Source: Bacillota bacterium (GTDB lineage: Bacteria > Bacillota > Clostridia > Christensenellales > UBA1242). From it: a DNA stretch of 64,000 nucleotides. The stretch is taken from NCBI GenBank assembly GCA_009780065.1, contig WRAS01000002.1:199916-263915 (forward strand), written 5' to 3'. The position numbers and the translations under genes were made by a program. Of this stretch, positions 9,625-17,572 are shown one piece after another (position 1 is the stretch's first letter; each line of letters starts with the position of its first letter). The notes beneath the pieces were generated by a model. That model searched no databases. It saw nothing but the letters and a program-made list of their open reading frames with translations, and was not told the origin of the DNA.

Positions 9625-10299
9625 TTAATTTACGTCTTTAATTTCCCAATTAATTTCATCAATTCCATTATCCAAAAGAAATTTATTCGCCTGAGAAAAA
9701 TGTTTGCTTCCAAAAAATCGTCCACCTGCAAGCGGACTGGGATGCGCCGCAGTTAATACCATGTGTACGGGATTTTTGATTATTTCCAACTTGGTTTGTG
9801 CGTCTCGTCCCCATAACATAAATACAATCGGAGTCTGTTTATTGTCCAACTGTTGGATTATATATGTTGTTAATTTCTCCCACCCTTTGTTCGCATGAGA
9901 CCTGCTCTTTCCTGCTTCCACCGTCAATGTCGTGTTCAATAACAAAACACCTTGTTTTGCCCAATCAACTAAATAACCGTGACTAGGAATTTTCACACCC
10001 AAATCCGCATGCAATTCCTTGAAAATATTTTGCAGTGACGGCGGTACCCGTGCACCAATTTTTACCGAAAATGCCATACCATGGGCTTCGCCCGGATTAA
10101 TGTACGGGTCCTGCCCCAAAATCACAACCTTTGTATCCGAATATGACGTCATCCTCAATGCACTGTAAATATCTTCCATGGGTGGGTATATTCTCTTTCG
10201 TGCGTATTCATTTTTCAAAAAATCACGTAGTTCAAGATAATACGGTTGCGTAATCTCGTCCTTGATAATTTCATCCCAATCGTTTCCCAGTGATTTCAT
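9625..10299 (-). CDS. ung: Uracil-DNA glycosylase, family 1
   Basis: Removes uracil from DNA to start base-excision repair. 224 residues with the water-activating motif VVILGQDPYINPGEAHGMAFSV and the C-terminal HPSPLAG loop, both complete. The extended -10 box TGaTATAAT ends 6 nt before the ATG and no ribosome site is present. It diverges from the pdaA-like gene across only 35 bp, so the two promoters overlap. Confidence 0.96.
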   Translation of the reverse strand: MKSLGNDWDEIIKDEITQPYYLELRDFLKNEYARKRIYPPMEDIYSALRMTSYSDTKVVILGQDPYINPGEAHGMAFSVKIGARVPPSLQNIFKELHADLGVKIPSHGYLVDWAKQGVLLLNTTLTVEAGKSRSHANKGWEKLTTYIIQQLDNKQTPIVFMLWGRDAQTKLEIIKNPVHMVLTAAHPSPLAGGRFFGSKHFSQANKFLLDNGIDEINWEIKDVN

Positions 10300-10300
10300 A

Positions 10301-10330
10301 CGAATATTATATCACGTAAATCACAAACTA
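10301..10330 (+). promoter_or_regulatory. Forespore-sigma-like promoter of the pdaA-like gene
   Basis: CGAATA, 17 bp, CAAACTA resembles the sigma-G/F pattern (TGAATA, CATACTA). The same string ACAAACTAGGTT abuts the start codon of the M23 peptidase gene at 40131, at the identical distance (11 nt from the -10 start to the start codon). In B. subtilis pdaA is sigma-G dependent, which fits. Confidence 0.4.
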
Positions 10331-10334
10331 GGTT

Positions 10335-11078
10335 ATGAGAAAAAGTTTTATCCTTACACTCGCCATATCATTGGCTATCGTCAGCATCTTTTTACAAGGT
10401 GGTACACGAATTATTAATTGGGGCCTTACCCCAAATACCAAAGAGCAAACGCCTGGCATTCCCGCAAGCGCACGTGAAATCTTGGAAAAACATAATGGCA
10501 TATTCGTCGGCGACACCACTAAAAAAGAGGTCTATTTTACATTTGATTTGGGTTACGAGGCCGGATTTACCAATGACGTTTTGGATATTCTAAAAGCAAA
10601 CAACATCCGCGCAATATTCTTTCTTTGTGGGAATTATCTAAAAGAAACCGACCTTGTCACTCGAATGATTGATGATGGTCATACCATAGGTAACCACACA
10701 GACCATCATCGCGATCTCCCTACGCTGCCTGACGACGCAATCCGTAAAGACATCGCGGATTTCACAACAAAATTCAATGAAAAATATACATCAGAAATAA
10801 AACACTTTCGCCCAGGCAAAGGCAGATTCGACGAGCGCACATTAAAAATCGCAAACGAACAAAATCTAAAAACAGTAATGTGGAGCGGTGCCATAGTAGA
10901 CTGGGGCAAGGAGCCAATCAACCCAACCACCAGTTCCGACAAAATCACCAGCCGCATCCACCCTGGCGCAATTCTGCTGTTCCATATATCAAATTCTGGC
11001 ATGCCAAAGATGTTGGAGCAATTAGTCCCAAAGTTAACAGAAAAGGGTTATACGATTGGCGATGCGGGCAAGTTATAA
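10335..11078 (+). CDS. pdaA: PdaA-like polysaccharide deacetylase
   Basis: 247 residues with an N-terminal signal/anchor helix (4-22) and a NodB domain. Marks are TFDLGYE (catalytic and metal Asp), NHTDHHRDL (His ligands), RPGKGRFD and the C-terminal ILLFHIS. The Y-E-x-G-F-T context around TFDLGYEAGFT is that of PdaA, the muramic-acid deacetylase needed for delta-lactam in spore cortex. The symbol is assigned by resemblance. It has no ribosome site; the putative sporulation -10 lies just before the ATG, so translation may be leaderless. Confidence 0.8.
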   Translation: MRKSFILTLAISLAIVSIFLQGGTRIINWGLTPNTKEQTPGIPASAREILEKHNGIFVGDTTKKEVYFTFDLGYEAGFTNDVLDILKANNIRAIFFLCGNYLKETDLVTRMIDDGHTIGNHTDHHRDLPTLPDDAIRKDIADFTTKFNEKYTSEIKHFRPGKGRFDERTLKIANEQNLKTVMWSGAIVDWGKEPINPTTSSDKITSRIHPGAILLFHISNSGMPKMLEQLVPKLTEKGYTIGDAGKL

Positions 11079-11145
11079 TCATTATGTTTTGCATAAATTA
11101 GAATTATCCACTTACTAGGTATAAAAACATACCAGTATTCTAATA

Positions 11146-11227
11146 AAAGCGTTAGGAGGGGTCTGGGGAGGGTATCGCAAACCCTCCCCAGTGGCTTTTT
11201 GGTTCTTTTTGCCACACAAAAAAGAAC
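11146..11227 (+). repeat. Dispersed palindromic repeat family A, copy 1
   Basis: Starts AAAAGCGTTAGGAGG; first hairpin GGGGAGGG-TATCGCAAA-CCCTCCCC, second GTTCTTTTTGCC-ACAC-AAAAAAGAAC. It lies between two plus-strand genes and belongs with the copies at 17.5, 18.7, 21.6, 28.0, 28.3 and 60.1 kb. Confidence 0.85.
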
Positions 11228-11331
11228 AAATATATTCTATAGCAAAAAAATATTTTATGTGCTATTGATATGGAAGAAAAAAGTTTATCTTTTCTTTGTA
11301 ACATGCTATGATTCAACCAAGAGAGGTTTAT

Positions 11332-11568
11332 ATGACAAAAAATATTCAAAACATAGTTATCTTGGCATCTGCGATTGCATTTTTGATTGGTGGAATATTC
11401 ATGCTGGTAAATGTTTTCGGCGGTGTCGAATGGGCGTTCATTGTTGGACTGGCAATAGTTTTAGCCACCAGTATCGTGGTAACAATATTCTTTGTCTTGG
11501 AAAAGCGCGGTAACAAAGAAACAACTACTAATTCAACAGAAGAAAACAAAGCCAGTATCGAAGTTTAA
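11332..11568 (+). CDS. Small two-helix membrane protein, 78 aa
   Basis: MTKNIQNIVILASAIAFLIGGIFMLVNVFGGVEWAFIVGLAIVLATSIVVTIFFVLEKRG, then a polar tail. Two membrane helices (8-28 and 34-55). I prefer the ATG at 11332 over the track start at 11308 because AAGAGAGG lies upstream at the right distance and the earlier codons overlap the TATGAT -10. Unknown function. Confidence 0.65.
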   Translation: MTKNIQNIVILASAIAFLIGGIFMLVNVFGGVEWAFIVGLAIVLATSIVVTIFFVLEKRGNKETTTNSTEENKASIEV

Positions 11569-11575
11569 AAAATCA

Positions 11576-11884
11576 TCACCCCACTTCTTTCTCCTCATCT
11601 TTACTTGCCTTTTTTTGAAACTGCTTGAATACCTGATTCCCGCCAGTTGCACCCAAACCGCTGATTACCCCCATAACCACCGCCGTTCCCACATTTGGTA
11701 ACAACGCCAATTCTGGCGATAAAAAATACCATCCAAGACCCAACAATCCCCCGCAAAAACTTGATAATATCGGAATCAAACTGTGCCACTTTTCTTTCCC
11801 TCGTGGTACAAATGCTTTGAAAACCTCCATAATTGAATAGACCAATACCGCAATCAGCGGCATGAAAATTACATTAATGTCCAA
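11576..11884 (-). CDS. Phage-holin-like small membrane protein
   Basis: 102 residues, two to three membrane helices and a charged C-terminus (KKASKDEEKEVG). The segment VMGVISGLGATGGNQVFKQ matches the typical end of phage holins of Bacillota. It starts with TTG at 11884, 6 nt after AAGGAGG. No lysin, terminase or tail gene is nearby, so it is either a domesticated holin or a remnant of a prophage. Confidence 0.65.
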   Translation of the reverse strand: MDINVIFMPLIAVLVYSIMEVFKAFVPRGKEKWHSLIPILSSFCGGLLGLGWYFLSPELALLPNVGTAVVMGVISGLGATGGNQVFKQFQKKASKDEEKEVG

Positions 11885-12010
11885 AACTTCCTCCTTTTAA
11901 AGAAAGCATCGCAAAATCGCAATGTTTCCTAAAACATCATATGCAAAAGTTTTTTGCATTTTTCGCGTTTCGTTCAAATAAGCATAGGTAAATTTCTAAA
12001 TGGAGGTCCT

Positions 12011-12751
12011 ATGAAAAAACATAAAGAAAAGCCAACAAAAATAAAAACACCCAGAAGACTTAAAAAACGATGGTTTGTTTTTGGTGCACTGGGAATCGCA
12101 GCAATTGTTTTTATAATCGTTGCATCTGTATCTGCACGAACCGTCGGGTTATACCAACTGGCACTGGATAACATTTCCGAGGCCAGATTTTTCATGAAAC
12201 ACGCAGAAAGCGATACCCTGCGCGTCCAATTCTTCAGCGGTATTCGCGAACAAAACTATCAAATGGATGGTGTTGCAAGTGGAACTGTTCCATTTGGCCT
12301 ATTAAATATTGATCCACGTGACGGCGCACTTATCGATACACAAGAATTAACTGGTATCCTAAAGGTCGGGACCGAGGAAATCAATGTCACCTTGGAACGT
12401 AACAAATTCGGAAGAAACTTTGCAACCGATATCGGAAAAATCGTGGAAGATGGAACACCAATTATATTCACATTACAAAAAGAAACCGACACAGTTGTAT
12501 TTGATTTAAAACCAAGTATGGCCGAGGGCTCAATTAACTGGGAACAGGCATTGAAAATTGCGGTTGAACACCTTGCCGACGAAATACGTGCCGCCAGCAC
12601 ATTCGAGGTCTATGTCAAAATTATAACAGACCGCGATGTTACCAGTGCGTTCTGGTTCGTTCAATTCGTTACCAACGACCTTACCACACATTTTGCGGTA
12701 ATAAACACAGATGGCAGCATCATCGGCAATCAACAAGCAACACCAGAATAA
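12011..12751 (+). CDS. Membrane-anchored hypothetical protein, 246 aa
   Basis: A basic N-terminus (KKHKEKPTKIKTPRRLKKR), one membrane helix (about 23-43), and an extracytoplasmic domain of about 200 residues without cysteines. GGAGG four nt before the ATG at 12011 sets the start; the track start 57 nt upstream adds an unlikely leader. It ends just before a terminator. The family is not recognised. Confidence 0.7.
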   Translation: MKKHKEKPTKIKTPRRLKKRWFVFGALGIAAIVFIIVASVSARTVGLYQLALDNISEARFFMKHAESDTLRVQFFSGIREQNYQMDGVASGTVPFGLLNIDPRDGALIDTQELTGILKVGTEEINVTLERNKFGRNFATDIGKIVEDGTPIIFTLQKETDTVVFDLKPSMAEGSINWEQALKIAVEHLADEIRAASTFEVYVKIITDRDVTSAFWFVQFVTNDLTTHFAVINTDGSIIGNQQATPE

Positions 12752-12768
12752 CCCCCTTCCCTCTCATA

Positions 12769-12795
12769 AAACGCGTTACACAAACGCGTTTTTTT
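12769..12795 (+). terminator. Intrinsic terminator
   Basis: AAACGCGTT-ACACA-AACGCGTT followed by seven T residues, directly after the 12011 gene. Confidence 0.9.
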
Positions 12796-12805
12796 GTGCA
12801 TAATA

Positions 12806-12834
12806 TTGATTTTTTGTCACAAATTTGGTATAAT
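12806..12834 (+). promoter_or_regulatory. Promoter of paralogue 1 (leaderless)
   Basis: TTGATT, 17 bp, TATAAT with an extended TGg; the ATG follows 6 nt later. Nearly the same sequence (TTGATTTTTTGT..AAATTTTGGTA) drives paralogue 3. Confidence 0.8.
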
Positions 12835-12840
12835 ATTAAC

Positions 12841-13359
12841 ATGTCATATTCATTAGCAAGAAGAAATACATTAGCAGGTCCAAAGAAGAAAAGAGCCATA
12901 TCTTTTGATATGATCTCAAGGGAAACCGACAAAAAATCTGGCAACATAGATGACAAGATTAACCAACTATTGTCGGCGCACAAGTGGTATCTAAATTTAT
13001 TCGAAACCAAAACATTTGAAGAAGTAATACAATTTGAACCTTTACAAGTGCATGGTCGTGCATCTGCAATAAATAAAAAGTTGCTTGAATTTTTGAAACC
13101 ATTCATGGACAATGGCAAAGATCATGCAACGATACTGGAAACCTATCCCCAAATCAAGCCTGTATACGAAACATGGCAAGATATCAAATCCAAAGACACT
13201 AATGTGCTAAGTTTCAGTTTATGTTCTTCTGCACAAGTCGACGCCGACAAATTGAAGGCCGAGCGCGAAGTTGCAAAAAAACGTGACCTAATCGGCAAAG
13301 TTACCCAATTACTTGCACAAGTTGAACATAATAAAAGAGAAGAAGAAATGGGACAATAA
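12841..13359 (+). CDS. Paralogue 1 of an unrecognised three-gene family, 172 aa
   Basis: Soluble, mostly helical. The core shared with the next two genes reads Y..LF..KTFEEV.QFEPLQVHGRASA..KK, then K.HATILETYP.IKPVYETWQDIKSK and a C-terminal coiled region rich in Lys and Glu. The track start at 12796 precedes the promoter -10; the true start is the ATG at 12841. No known domain comes to mind. It has its own promoter and terminator, so it is expressed separately from its paralogues. Confidence 0.7.
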   Translation: MSYSLARRNTLAGPKKKRAISFDMISRETDKKSGNIDDKINQLLSAHKWYLNLFETKTFEEVIQFEPLQVHGRASAINKKLLEFLKPFMDNGKDHATILETYPQIKPVYETWQDIKSKDTNVLSFSLCSSAQVDADKLKAEREVAKKRDLIGKVTQLLAQVEHNKREEEMGQ

Positions 13360-13387
13360 CGGTAAATACTATTTTACTTATAAAAAT

Positions 13388-13410
13388 GCGAACTTTGTTC
13401 GCGTTTTTTT
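13388..13410 (+). terminator. Intrinsic terminator
   Basis: GCGAAC-TTT-GTTCGC then GTTTTTTT, between paralogues 1 and 2. Confidence 0.85.
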
Positions 13411-13419
13411 AATTTTTAT

Positions 13420-13448
13420 TTGATTTTATGCAACGTGTTGTATATAAT
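13420..13448 (+). promoter_or_regulatory. Promoter of paralogue 2 (leaderless)
   Basis: TTGATT, 17 bp, TATAAT; the ATG begins 8 nt after the -10 and no ribosome site exists. Confidence 0.8.
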
Positions 13449-13456
13449 CAAAATAT

Positions 13457-13915
13457 ATGACAAATAGACGAAATGTACCCAAGCCAGAACCAACAATGTC
13501 TCCCGAGAGTTTAAACGAAATAATCCGACAAATGACACAATCATACGATGCATATCAAATGCTGTTCAAAGACAAAACATTTAACCAGGTATTACAAACC
13601 GAACCAATGCAACTAAGCGGTCGCGCCAGTGCCTTCACAAGAAAAGTATCCGACTTTTTCGAACTTTACGAAAAACGGGGCAAGAATCATACCACAGTCT
13701 TGGAAATGTATCCGGGAATTGAACCATACTATACCGCATGGCAAGAACTTAAATCCAGTATTGCAATGAATCGTGACGCCTGTCTTTCCGCGCAAGCCAT
13801 GATAGACAAACAAAAAGATGCAAAAAACAAAGCCACCGAAGGACAAGATATAATTCAAGAGGTCACAGAACTACTTGCGCGATTTGATACAAAAAAGGAT
13901 GCTGACGTCTTTTAA
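13457..13915 (+). CDS. Paralogue 2 of the three-gene family, 152 aa
   Basis: Shares with its neighbours SYDAYQMLFKDKTFNQVLQTEPMQLSGRASAF (approximate core), KNHTTVLEMYPGIEPYYTAWQELKSS and a polar helical end. The N-terminal tail is shorter than in paralogues 1 and 3 and differs completely, which suggests the conserved core is the functional domain. No membrane helix or signal. Role unknown. Confidence 0.7.
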   Translation: MTNRRNVPKPEPTMSPESLNEIIRQMTQSYDAYQMLFKDKTFNQVLQTEPMQLSGRASAFTRKVSDFFELYEKRGKNHTTVLEMYPGIEPYYTAWQELKSSIAMNRDACLSAQAMIDKQKDAKNKATEGQDIIQEVTELLARFDTKKDADVF

Positions 13916-13951
13916 ATGTCATTTTAAAACATACCTGTTTTTCATAGTGTC

Positions 13952-13980
13952 TTGATTTTTTGTGTAAATTTTGGTAAACT
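13952..13980 (+). promoter_or_regulatory. Promoter of paralogue 3
   Basis: TTGATT, 17 bp, TAAACT, homologous to the paralogue 1 promoter, but here followed by a 5' leader and an AAGAGGA ribosome site. Confidence 0.7.
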
Positions 13981-14014
13981 ATCACCATAAATCAAAAGAA
14001 GAGGAAACTATATC

Positions 14015-14533
14015 ATGGGCGTAGGAATGAATAACAACAAACAAGCACGATTAAACCAGCATGCTTTTAAAAAGAACGTGGGTATGGAAAGTGCAATGGA
14101 TAAGTCTGTCTATCCATTACAGCAAATAGAGAGCAAAATTCATCAAATATCTATCTCATACGATTCTTACCAAAATTTATTAAAAGACAAAACATTTGAC
14201 GAGGTACTACAAACCCGACCCCAGCAATTATCTGCCCGCGCCAGAGAGTTTGCAAAAAAGATTAACAACATCCTTGGTTTTTATATGCAAGAGAAGAAAA
14301 TGGATACACAGACCGTACTTGAAAAACATCCAAAACTTGTACCCTTTTACACAATATTACAAGAAATGAAATCCAGCATCGTATTAGACGAAAAGGCTTG
14401 TGACAAATTACAGCGAGAAGCAGACAAACGCCACGCTGCCCAAGAACATCAAGAAAAACTTGTCGAACTAACCAAAACATTCGGGCAAGTATTACTTAAA
14501 AAGCAAACAATCACTGAAAAATCAGATACATGA
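14015..14533 (+). CDS. Paralogue 3 of the three-gene family, 172 aa
   Basis: Core SYDSYQNLLKDKTFDEVLQTRPQQLSARAREFAKK and TVLEKHPKLVPFYTILQEMKSS, closest to paralogue 2. Unlike the other two it has a normal leader with AAGAGGA before the ATG. It ends before a bidirectional terminator shared with tuf. Three copies in a row with separate promoters suggest tandem duplication followed by divergence in expression. Confidence 0.7.
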   Translation: MGVGMNNNKQARLNQHAFKKNVGMESAMDKSVYPLQQIESKIHQISISYDSYQNLLKDKTFDEVLQTRPQQLSARAREFAKKINNILGFYMQEKKMDTQTVLEKHPKLVPFYTILQEMKSSIVLDEKACDKLQREADKRHAAQEHQEKLVELTKTFGQVLLKKQTITEKSDT

Positions 14534-14570
14534 TACTGATTTAAAACATTGCAATTCTGCACTAATTTTA

Positions 14571-14610
14571 AACCAAAAAAGCGAAGTCTGTGGAACTTCG
14601 CTTTTTGGTT
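14571..14610. terminator. Bidirectional terminator between paralogue 3 and tuf
   Basis: AACCAAAAAAGCGAAGT-CTGTGG-AACTTCGCTTTTTGGTT, a 17-bp near-perfect stem with A and T tracts on either side. Confidence 0.9.
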
Positions 14611-14623
14611 TAATATTTTATAA

Positions 14624-15826
14624 TTACTTGATAATGTTTGCAACAACACCAGATCCAACTGTTCTTCCACCTTCACGGATAGCAAAACGTAGACCTTTTT
14701 CGATAGCAATGTCGGTAATCAACTTGATTGTCATTTGTGTGTTGTCACCAGGCATAACCATCTCGGTACCCTTTGGAAGTTCAATAGAACCTGTCACGTC
14801 TGTTGTACGGAAGTAGAACTGTGGACGGTAACCATTAAAGAATGGTGTGTGACGTCCGCCTTCTTCTTTCTTCAAGACGTAGACCTCGGCTGTAAACTCT
14901 GTGTGTGGGGTAATAGATTTAGGTGCAGCAAGAACCTGTCCGCGTTCGATATCTGTTCTGTTAACACCACGAAGAAGAATACCTGCGTTGTCCCCTGCCA
15001 TAGCACTTTCCAAATTCTTTCTGAACATTTCAATACCGGTAACTGTTGTTTGCTTTTTTGCACCCATACCGATAATGTCCACAACGTCACCAAGTTTCAA
15101 TGAACCACGCTCTACACGGCCGGTTGCAACTGTTCCACGACCTGTGATTGTGAAAACGTCTTCAACAGGCATAAGGAATGGCTTGTCAACATCACGTTTT
15201 GGGTCTGGAATAAACTTGTCAATAGCAGCCATAAGGTCAAGAATAGGCTTAAGTGCAGGATCTTCTTTAAGACCTTTTGAAGCCGCATCCAATGCTTTAA
15301 CCGCACTACCACGGATAATTGGTGTGTCGTCGCCTGGGAAACCGTATTTTGAAAGAAGTTCACGAACCTCCATCTCAACAAGGTCTTGCAACTCTGGGTC
15401 GTTTGCAAGGTCACATTTGTTCATGAAAACAACGATGTATGGAACACCTACCTGACGTGCAAGAAGAATGTGTTCACGTGTTTGTGGCATTGGACCATCG
15501 GTAGCCGCAACCACAAGAATCGCACCATCCATCTGAGCAGCACCAGTAATCATGTTCTTAACATAGTCCGCGTGACCAGGACAGTCAACGTGTGCATAGT
15601 GACGTGTTGCTGTTTCATATTCAACGTGAGACGTATTAATTGTAATACCACGTGCCTTTTCTTCTGGTGCTTTGTCAATTTGGTCGTATGCCATAGCCTG
15701 TGAACCACCTGTCAAAGACAAGGTTGTACAAATAGCCGCGGTCAATGTTGTTTTACCGTGGTCAACGTGCCCGATCGTTCCAATATTGACGTGGGTCTTA
15801 TCCCTTTTAAAATTTTCTTTTGCCAT
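14624..15826 (-). CDS. tuf: Elongation factor Tu
   Basis: The GTPase that delivers aminoacyl-tRNA to the ribosome. 400 residues, full length, with [10 protein letters not shown] (G1, residues 19-28), the RGITI switch, DCPGHADY (G3) and NKCD (G4), then the two beta-barrel domains ending in VVANIIK. AAAAGGAGG precedes the ATG. It stands alone here, away from fusA/rpsL, with its own consensus promoter. Confidence 0.99.
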   Translation of the reverse strand: MAKENFKRDKTHVNIGTIGHVDHGKTTLTAAICTTLSLTGGSQAMAYDQIDKAPEEKARGITINTSHVEYETATRHYAHVDCPGHADYVKNMITGAAQMDGAILVVAATDGPMPQTREHILLARQVGVPYIVVFMNKCDLANDPELQDLVEMEVRELLSKYGFPGDDTPIIRGSAVKALDAASKGLKEDPALKPILDLMAAIDKFIPDPKRDVDKPFLMPVEDVFTITGRGTVATGRVERGSLKLGDVVDIIGMGAKKQTTVTGIEMFRKNLESAMAGDNAGILLRGVNRTDIERGQVLAAPKSITPHTEFTAEVYVLKKEEGGRHTPFFNGYRPQFYFRTTDVTGSIELPKGTEMVMPGDNTQMTIKLITDIAIEKGLRFAIREGGRTVGSGVVANIIK

Positions 15827-15868
15827 TATTTGGCCTCCTTTTCATTACAGAATTTTTGCAATATTCAG

Positions 15869-15897
15869 ATTATATATTCACCCCTCTTTTTTGTCAA
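15869..15897 (-). promoter_or_regulatory. Consensus promoter of tuf
   Basis: TTGACA, 17 bp, TATAAT, followed by a leader of about 35 nt and the AAAAGGAGG site. Confidence 0.9.
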
Positions 15898-15916
15898 GGG
15901 ATTTTTGCAACAGAGG

Positions 15917-16855
15917 TTATAGCATTCTGTCTTGCAACGCCTTTACCATATCAACTGCCTGACCTTTTGTGTATTTTGTTTTTATCATTGGTGTTAGAAT
16001 TTTTCTTAATTTACTAAATGCATAGAAACTTATCGGATTAACGCCATTGCTAACTGCACTTTTTCTAACTTTACCAATGATAGACTCTCTTATTTCTGAA
16101 ACTTCCTCACCATAACGTTCTGGCCAAATATCCACATTCCCAGCCGATTCCTTTCCTTCTGCATCCCTTACCATATTTAACTTTGGGGCATCTTGGCTTA
16201 ATGTTGTTCTTAATAATGTATTACTCCATGCCCATGAACCAAAGTTTTTCGAACCCAGCAGTTTTTTCATATCCTCGCCACCCTGCAACTTATGCAAATC
16301 AATTAGGCCAATACCACTTCCATCTGCTTTATCAATAAAATTTCTCCAATGTGCATCAATATATAAGCCACTCTTCATCCCAGCCACCATATGTTCAACA
16401 AGTCTTTCCAATTTCTCTTTTGGCATATTATCAAAATATTGTAAATATCTCTTGTAAACCTCTAACCATTTCATATGTTCTTCCACCGCAGTCTCAGGAT
16501 CCGTTTCGCGCGTAACTTTAACAAAGTTACCTATATCTGGACCATACGGTATTAATTCACCAGGTACACGATCCATCAAAATTGCACTTGGATAAACTTG
16601 CATACCTTTGTCCGCATGCCACATGCCATTTTCTTCCGTCACAAAATAATCATGAATCCGTGCAAAATCTGTGTATCCCCTTTCATGCAACCGATCAATT
16701 GTTTGGGTACGCTCTTGTAATTCCTTTTCGTTCGCACCCGTCGTCAAGAATGCAAATTCCTTGTTCGCACCAACGAATGCAACACGGGATTCTTTGCCAC
16801 CGTGAACAAAATTTTCATCACGCAAATCATCCGGATTTAAATCTTTGATTTTCAT
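15917..16855 (-). CDS. Kinase-fold-like protein of unknown function, 312 aa
   Basis: The middle reads LYIDAHWRNFIDKADGSGIGLIDLHKL (near residues 165-191), which looks like a kinase catalytic loop (D-x-H-x-x-N) followed by a DFG-like IDL, as in aminoglycoside-phosphotransferase, HipA and lipopolysaccharide-kinase folds. The N-terminal part has the feel of an N-lobe (SRVAFVGANKEFAFLTTG, then AILMDRVPGELIPYG as a hinge), but no clear VxxK lysine is seen, so it may be a pseudokinase. An extended -10 ends 5 nt before the ATG; leaderless. Single gene upstream of tuf. Confidence 0.5.
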   Translation of the reverse strand: MKIKDLNPDDLRDENFVHGGKESRVAFVGANKEFAFLTTGANEKELQERTQTIDRLHERGYTDFARIHDYFVTEENGMWHADKGMQVYPSAILMDRVPGELIPYGPDIGNFVKVTRETDPETAVEEHMKWLEVYKRYLQYFDNMPKEKLERLVEHMVAGMKSGLYIDAHWRNFIDKADGSGIGLIDLHKLQGGEDMKKLLGSKNFGSWAWSNTLLRTTLSQDAPKLNMVRDAEGKESAGNVDIWPERYGEEVSEIRESIIGKVRKSAVSNGVNPISFYAFSKLRKILTPMIKTKYTKGQAVDMVKALQDRML

Positions 16856-16906
16856 CCATGATTATACCAAATTGGCTATGCCGAAATCAATACTTGCACA
16901 AAAATA

Positions 16907-17052
16907 AGAAACGGACAACCCGTAGCAATAGTGTTTGTGTGGCGTATATGAAAAATGCATAAAAATCGCCTAAAAGGCGATTCCTGATCTGCATTTTTCA
17001 TCAAGCGAAGCGTCAGCCAAACAAACACTATTGCTACGGGTTGTCCGTTTCT
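16907..17052. repeat. Long inverted-repeat element, 146 bp
   Basis: A perfect 32-bp arm (AGAAACGGACAACCCGTAGC...) is repeated inverted at the far end. Inside are a second stem (TGAAAAATGCA) and a tip hairpin (AAATCGCC-TAAAA-GGCGATT). The whole folds as one long cruciform or RNA hairpin; it contains no ORF. Confidence 0.85.
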
Positions 17053-17054
17053 GT

Positions 17055-17080
17055 AAAAAAAAGGGCACGCGCCCTTTTGT
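17055..17080 (-). terminator. Intrinsic terminator of the DUF378-like gene
   Basis: AAAAGGGC-GCGT-GCCCTTTT with a T run on the minus strand, touching the stop codon side of the 17081 gene. Confidence 0.85.
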
Positions 17081-17353
17081 TTATTCACTCGCAGCCGTTT
17101 TCGTCTGTGTCGTTGCTTTTTTTGGCTCTTCCATTTTTGCAAAAGCCTTAACCAACACAATTGTCAATAAAATCACGGCACTAATCCCCACCAACGAGAA
17201 TATCACCCGACTGGCTGCACTGTCTGCGCCCCCAAAAATTCCGCCGATTATATCCGCCTCGAATAATCCAATAAAAAGCCAATTAAGCCCACCTAACAAC
17301 AAAAATCCAAATGAAATAAATTTCAACCATTTTACAACTGTTTCGCGCTCCAT
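17081..17353 (-). CDS. DUF378/YuzA-like small membrane protein, 90 aa
   Basis: Two membrane helices: FISFGFLLLGGLNWLFIGLFEADIIGGIFGG, matching the DUF378 pattern (LNWGLVGLFxxDLVxxLFG), then SRVIFSLVGISAVILLTIVLV. The tail is short and charged. I choose the ATG at 17353 because GGGGGA stands 8 nt upstream. A sporulation-type promoter element lies about 30 bp upstream. YuzA-type proteins have no firm function. Confidence 0.8.
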   Translation of the reverse strand: MERETVVKWLKFISFGFLLLGGLNWLFIGLFEADIIGGIFGGADSAASRVIFSLVGISAVILLTIVLVKAFAKMEEPKKATTQTKTAASE

Positions 17354-17381
17354 ACACACGTCCCCCTTTTAAAAGTTAACC

Positions 17382-17411
17382 TAGTTTATGTAACAATGCT
17401 ATTTTTATACA
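17382..17411 (-). promoter_or_regulatory. Possible sporulation-sigma promoter
   Basis: TGTATA, 17 bp, TAAACTA, continuing as ACATAAACTAGGTTA. The ACTAGGTT core matches the elements before the pdaA-like and M23 genes. Confidence 0.35.
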
Positions 17412-17471
17412 TAATTAGGCCTCTTCATGGAATAATGCTTGGGCTAACACGAAAAGATAATTTTTCTTTAA

Positions 17472-17548
17472 TGCGATGGGGAGTCAAGAGGGGCCTCGCT
17501 AGCCCCTCTTGGGGTTTTTTGGTTCTTTTTTGGCCACCAAAAAAGAAC
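17472..17548 (+). repeat. Dispersed palindromic repeat family A, copy 2 (divergent)
   Basis: AGAGGGGC-CTCGCTA-GCCCCTCT then GTTCTTTTTTGGCC-ACC-AAAAAAGAAC. The first stem has different bases but still pairs. It ends 25 bp from the stop of the pfk-like gene. Confidence 0.75.
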
Positions 17549-17572
17549 AAAGAAGATATTGTCATGCATAGT

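Noticed and set aside
11576-12751. Prophage around the holin-like gene
   Set aside because: No lysin, portal, capsid, integrase or attachment repeats in the neighbouring genes.
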